From NCBI GenBank assembly GCA_965206405.1, contig CBDBJQ010000006.1, positions 1,488,001-1,552,000 of the forward strand: a stretch of DNA of 64,000 bases, written 5' to 3'. This DNA is from CBDBJQ01 sp965206405. GTDB taxonomy: Bacteria > Pseudomonadota > Alphaproteobacteria > UBA8366. The position numbers and the translations under genes were made by a program. The notes below the pieces were generated by a model. That model was not told the DNA's origin. It saw only the letters and a list, made by a program, of their open reading frames with translations, and ran no database searches. Positions within the stretch are counted from its first letter, which is position 1. Every line of letters starts with the position of its first letter. Positions 62,600-64,000 of the stretch are shown piece by piece.

Positions 62600-63457
62600 C
62601 TAGAGTTTTGCGGTGTCGGTGTCGGCGCCGTGATAGACGATATCGTGCACCGCCTGTGATGCTCTTGCATGGAAGGCCGCAATATCGATCTTCGGATCGC
62701 CGAGACGCGGCGTGTGAGTGAAGTTCTCGAAGGCATCCTTACCCCGGACGAGTGCAGCACTGTCCCATGAACCGATCCTCTGCTGAGTTGAAGGCGGCAT
62801 GAAGTGCATGGAGACTCCGATACGTCGGTCGTTCGATTGATTCGGGCCCGAGGCATGGGCGGTCCGCACGCTGTGCAGTGACATCTCGCCCGGCTGAAGC
62901 GGCATCAGCACCACCTGCGCCTCGTCGATCTCGTCTGAAATCTCCTGGCCGCGGGTAAGCATGTTGGCCTCGTCGTAGCGATCCTCATGCGTCATCTGGA
63001 TCTCGTGGCTGCCCGGTTTGACCCGCATACATCCGTTTTCTTCCGTAGCCGGCGACAGGGCCAGCCAGGCGGTGATCACCTCGCCGTTTTCCAGTCCCCA
63101 GTAGTGTTTGTCCTGATGCCAGGAAACAAAGGTCGGCGTGTTCGGTTCCTTGATCCAGAACAGCGTGTTCCAACACAGGATGTCAGGCCCGATAAGCGAT
63201 TCAATCGGGTCGAGTACGCGGGGATCACGGATGAGATCGTCGAGCCAATCAAAGAGCAAATGCGCCTTGTTGCGCTGGGCCGGCAGGAGTTTGCCACCCT
63301 GTCCCGCCTCGAAACTCTCCACCCGAGCGCGCAACCCTGCCACCTCCCCAGCCGGGAGTACCCGGCAGGGCGAACAATAGCCCTGGTTCCAATACTGCTC
63401 GACTACCGCAGGCGAAAGCATGCCTTCTTCGGTCTGGCTTGCAGATTTCGATGCCAT
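62600..63457 (-). CDS. Phytanoyl-CoA dioxygenase family protein (PhyH, copy 2)
   Basis: A 285-aa Fe(II)/2-oxoglutarate oxygenase: NTLFWIKEPNTPTFVSWHQDKHYWGL with the His-x-Asp iron pair, GCMRVKPGSHEIQMTHEDRYDEANML and the distal His in LHSVRTAHASGPNQSNDRRIG with the 2-oxoglutarate Arg. It differs clearly from the PhyH at 33 kb. GGGGGA precedes the ATG at 63457. Confidence 0.91.
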   Translation of the reverse strand: MASKSASQTEEGMLSPAVVEQYWNQGYCSPCRVLPAGEVAGLRARVESFEAGQGGKLLPAQRNKAHLLFDWLDDLIRDPRVLDPIESLIGPDILCWNTLFWIKEPNTPTFVSWHQDKHYWGLENGEVITAWLALSPATEENGCMRVKPGSHEIQMTHEDRYDEANMLTRGQEISDEIDEAQVVLMPLQPGEMSLHSVRTAHASGPNQSNDRRIGVSMHFMPPSTQQRIGSWDSAALVRGKDAFENFTHTPRLGDPKIDIAAFHARASQAVHDIVYHGADTDTAKL

Positions 63458-63569
63458 GATTCCATCCCCCAGAAAGTTGGTTTTTATCGTATCAATCCGT
63501 GCTCAAACGATGCCGAAAGTTTGTCGGCCAGGCAACTGAAATCAAGTCGGCGCAATCCAGCCGGCGAAA

Positions 63570-64000
63570 CTAGCTGCCCATCTCCACACCAAGCGTGCGG
63601 GCGCGTTCTTCGGTCCAGGGCAAGTGCTCGGGCGGCATCCGGCAATTGCGGCACACGCCGCTGCGGCGCCGGTGCCCGGTGGTTACAAAACAGCCGTTCG
63701 GACAGCGCAGGATCCAGCGCGGCGGTGTAAAGGAGAGATCATGACACCGATCTCCCGAACAGCCGATCGCCCGCGCCTGGACCCGCCATACGGCGTCATG
63801 ATTGTGGTCGGGGCCCACCAAGGCATGTGCGATTTCGTGCAGAATCGTATCGATGATCGCTTCTTCACCGGCCCTGCGTACAAACAGTCGGGACAACGAT
63901 ATCCTGCGCCGGCTGTAATCGCAGATGCCGGCCCGCTGCTTGGCATCATCGAGGCCTGCACTCCAGTTCCAAAGACCGTAACGAAGCATGAGGCCCCGGC
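63570..64000 (-). CDS. SprT-like zinc metallopeptidase, N-terminus outside window
   Basis: At least 139 residues of an SprT-like domain: KQRAGICDYSRRRISLSR, the zinc motif HEIAHALVGPDHNHDAVWR (HExxH plus a downstream His), then two Cys pairs (RCPNGC and GVCRNC) likely to form a zinc ribbon. The frame is open beyond the ATG at 63989 to the window edge, and the sequence before it (RGL-MLRYGLWNW) looks family-like, so the true start probably lies outside. Bacterial SprT proteins are poorly characterised. Confidence 0.85.
   Translation of the reverse strand, partial: RGLMLRYGLWNWSAGLDDAKQRAGICDYSRRRISLSRLFVRRAGEEAIIDTILHEIAHALVGPDHNHDAVWRVQARAIGCSGDRCHDLSFTPPRWILRCPNGCFVTTGHRRRSGVCRNCRMPPEHLPWTEERARTLGVEMGS

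Overview
This looks like the chromosome of a GC-rich, free-living alphaproteobacterium, probably Rhodospirillales-like. The rplM-rpsI-argC gene order, an alphaproteobacterial-style S9, an archaeal/rickettsial-type (type 2) ValS, a TRAP transporter and many CoA-linked and Fe(II)/2-oxoglutarate catabolic genes all point that way. The taxonomic call is an inference; there is no rRNA in the window.

Layout. 1-4.6 kb: the 3' part of glnA, then parE and a CaiB-type CoA transferase. 5-6.7 kb: an RhlE-like DEAD-box helicase with a hexapeptide-repeat tail. 6.8-12.8 kb (minus strand): a two-subunit CoA transferase, two tandem YHS-domain paralogues and a TRAP transporter (dctPQM). 13-20.6 kb: an enoyl-CoA hydratase with a histone-like tail, a ThDP enzyme, a luciferase-like oxidoreductase, an NlpC/P60 protein, a BadH-like SDR, an MFS permease and a carboxymuconolactone-decarboxylase-family protein. 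20.6-25.1 kb: an accessory segment with gene debris, a 17-C homopolymer, a large autotransporter carrying three 504-bp repeats, an IS630 remnant and tRNA-Glu(CTC). 25.2-34.1 kb: catabolic genes (MmgE/PrpD, two hydrolases, OYE, DHA2 efflux, acyl-CoA dehydrogenase, SnoaL-like, PhyH). 34.1-40.8 kb (minus): an apparent operon of a HisD/HpsN-like dehydrogenase, hydantoinase/oxoprolinase A and B, an SDR, a 39-aa lipoprotein and a MaoC protein. 41-48.8 kb: gloB, a small ORF, an M19 peptidase-like protein, a cupin, gamma carbonic anhydrase, argC, rpsI, rplM, a thioesterase and a class IV aminotransferase. 49-55.9 kb: a molybdenum hydroxylase operon (FAD, FeS and Mo subunits) followed by a MoaD/ThiS-like protein, a GMC oxidoreductase and a sulfolactaldehyde-reductase-like dehydrogenase. 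56-64 kb: a decayed DUF488-like gene, valS, a TauD-type dioxygenase, an enolase-superfamily enzyme, panE, a second PhyH and the start-truncated part of an SprT-like metallopeptidase.

The genes mostly serve uptake and CoA-dependent breakdown of small organic acids, with housekeeping genes interspersed. No phage, CRISPR or defence system was seen. The most striking signals are the poly-C tract about 60 bp before the autotransporter start (a likely phase-variation switch), recently homogenised repeats inside that gene, and a recurring habit of short tandem duplications (12-21 bp) at gene starts and in intergenic spacers. Other oddities are a histone-H1-like tail on an enoyl-CoA hydratase, a long acidic leader on ribosomal protein S9, an M19 protein lacking half its metal ligands, and a 39-aa lipoprotein gene.
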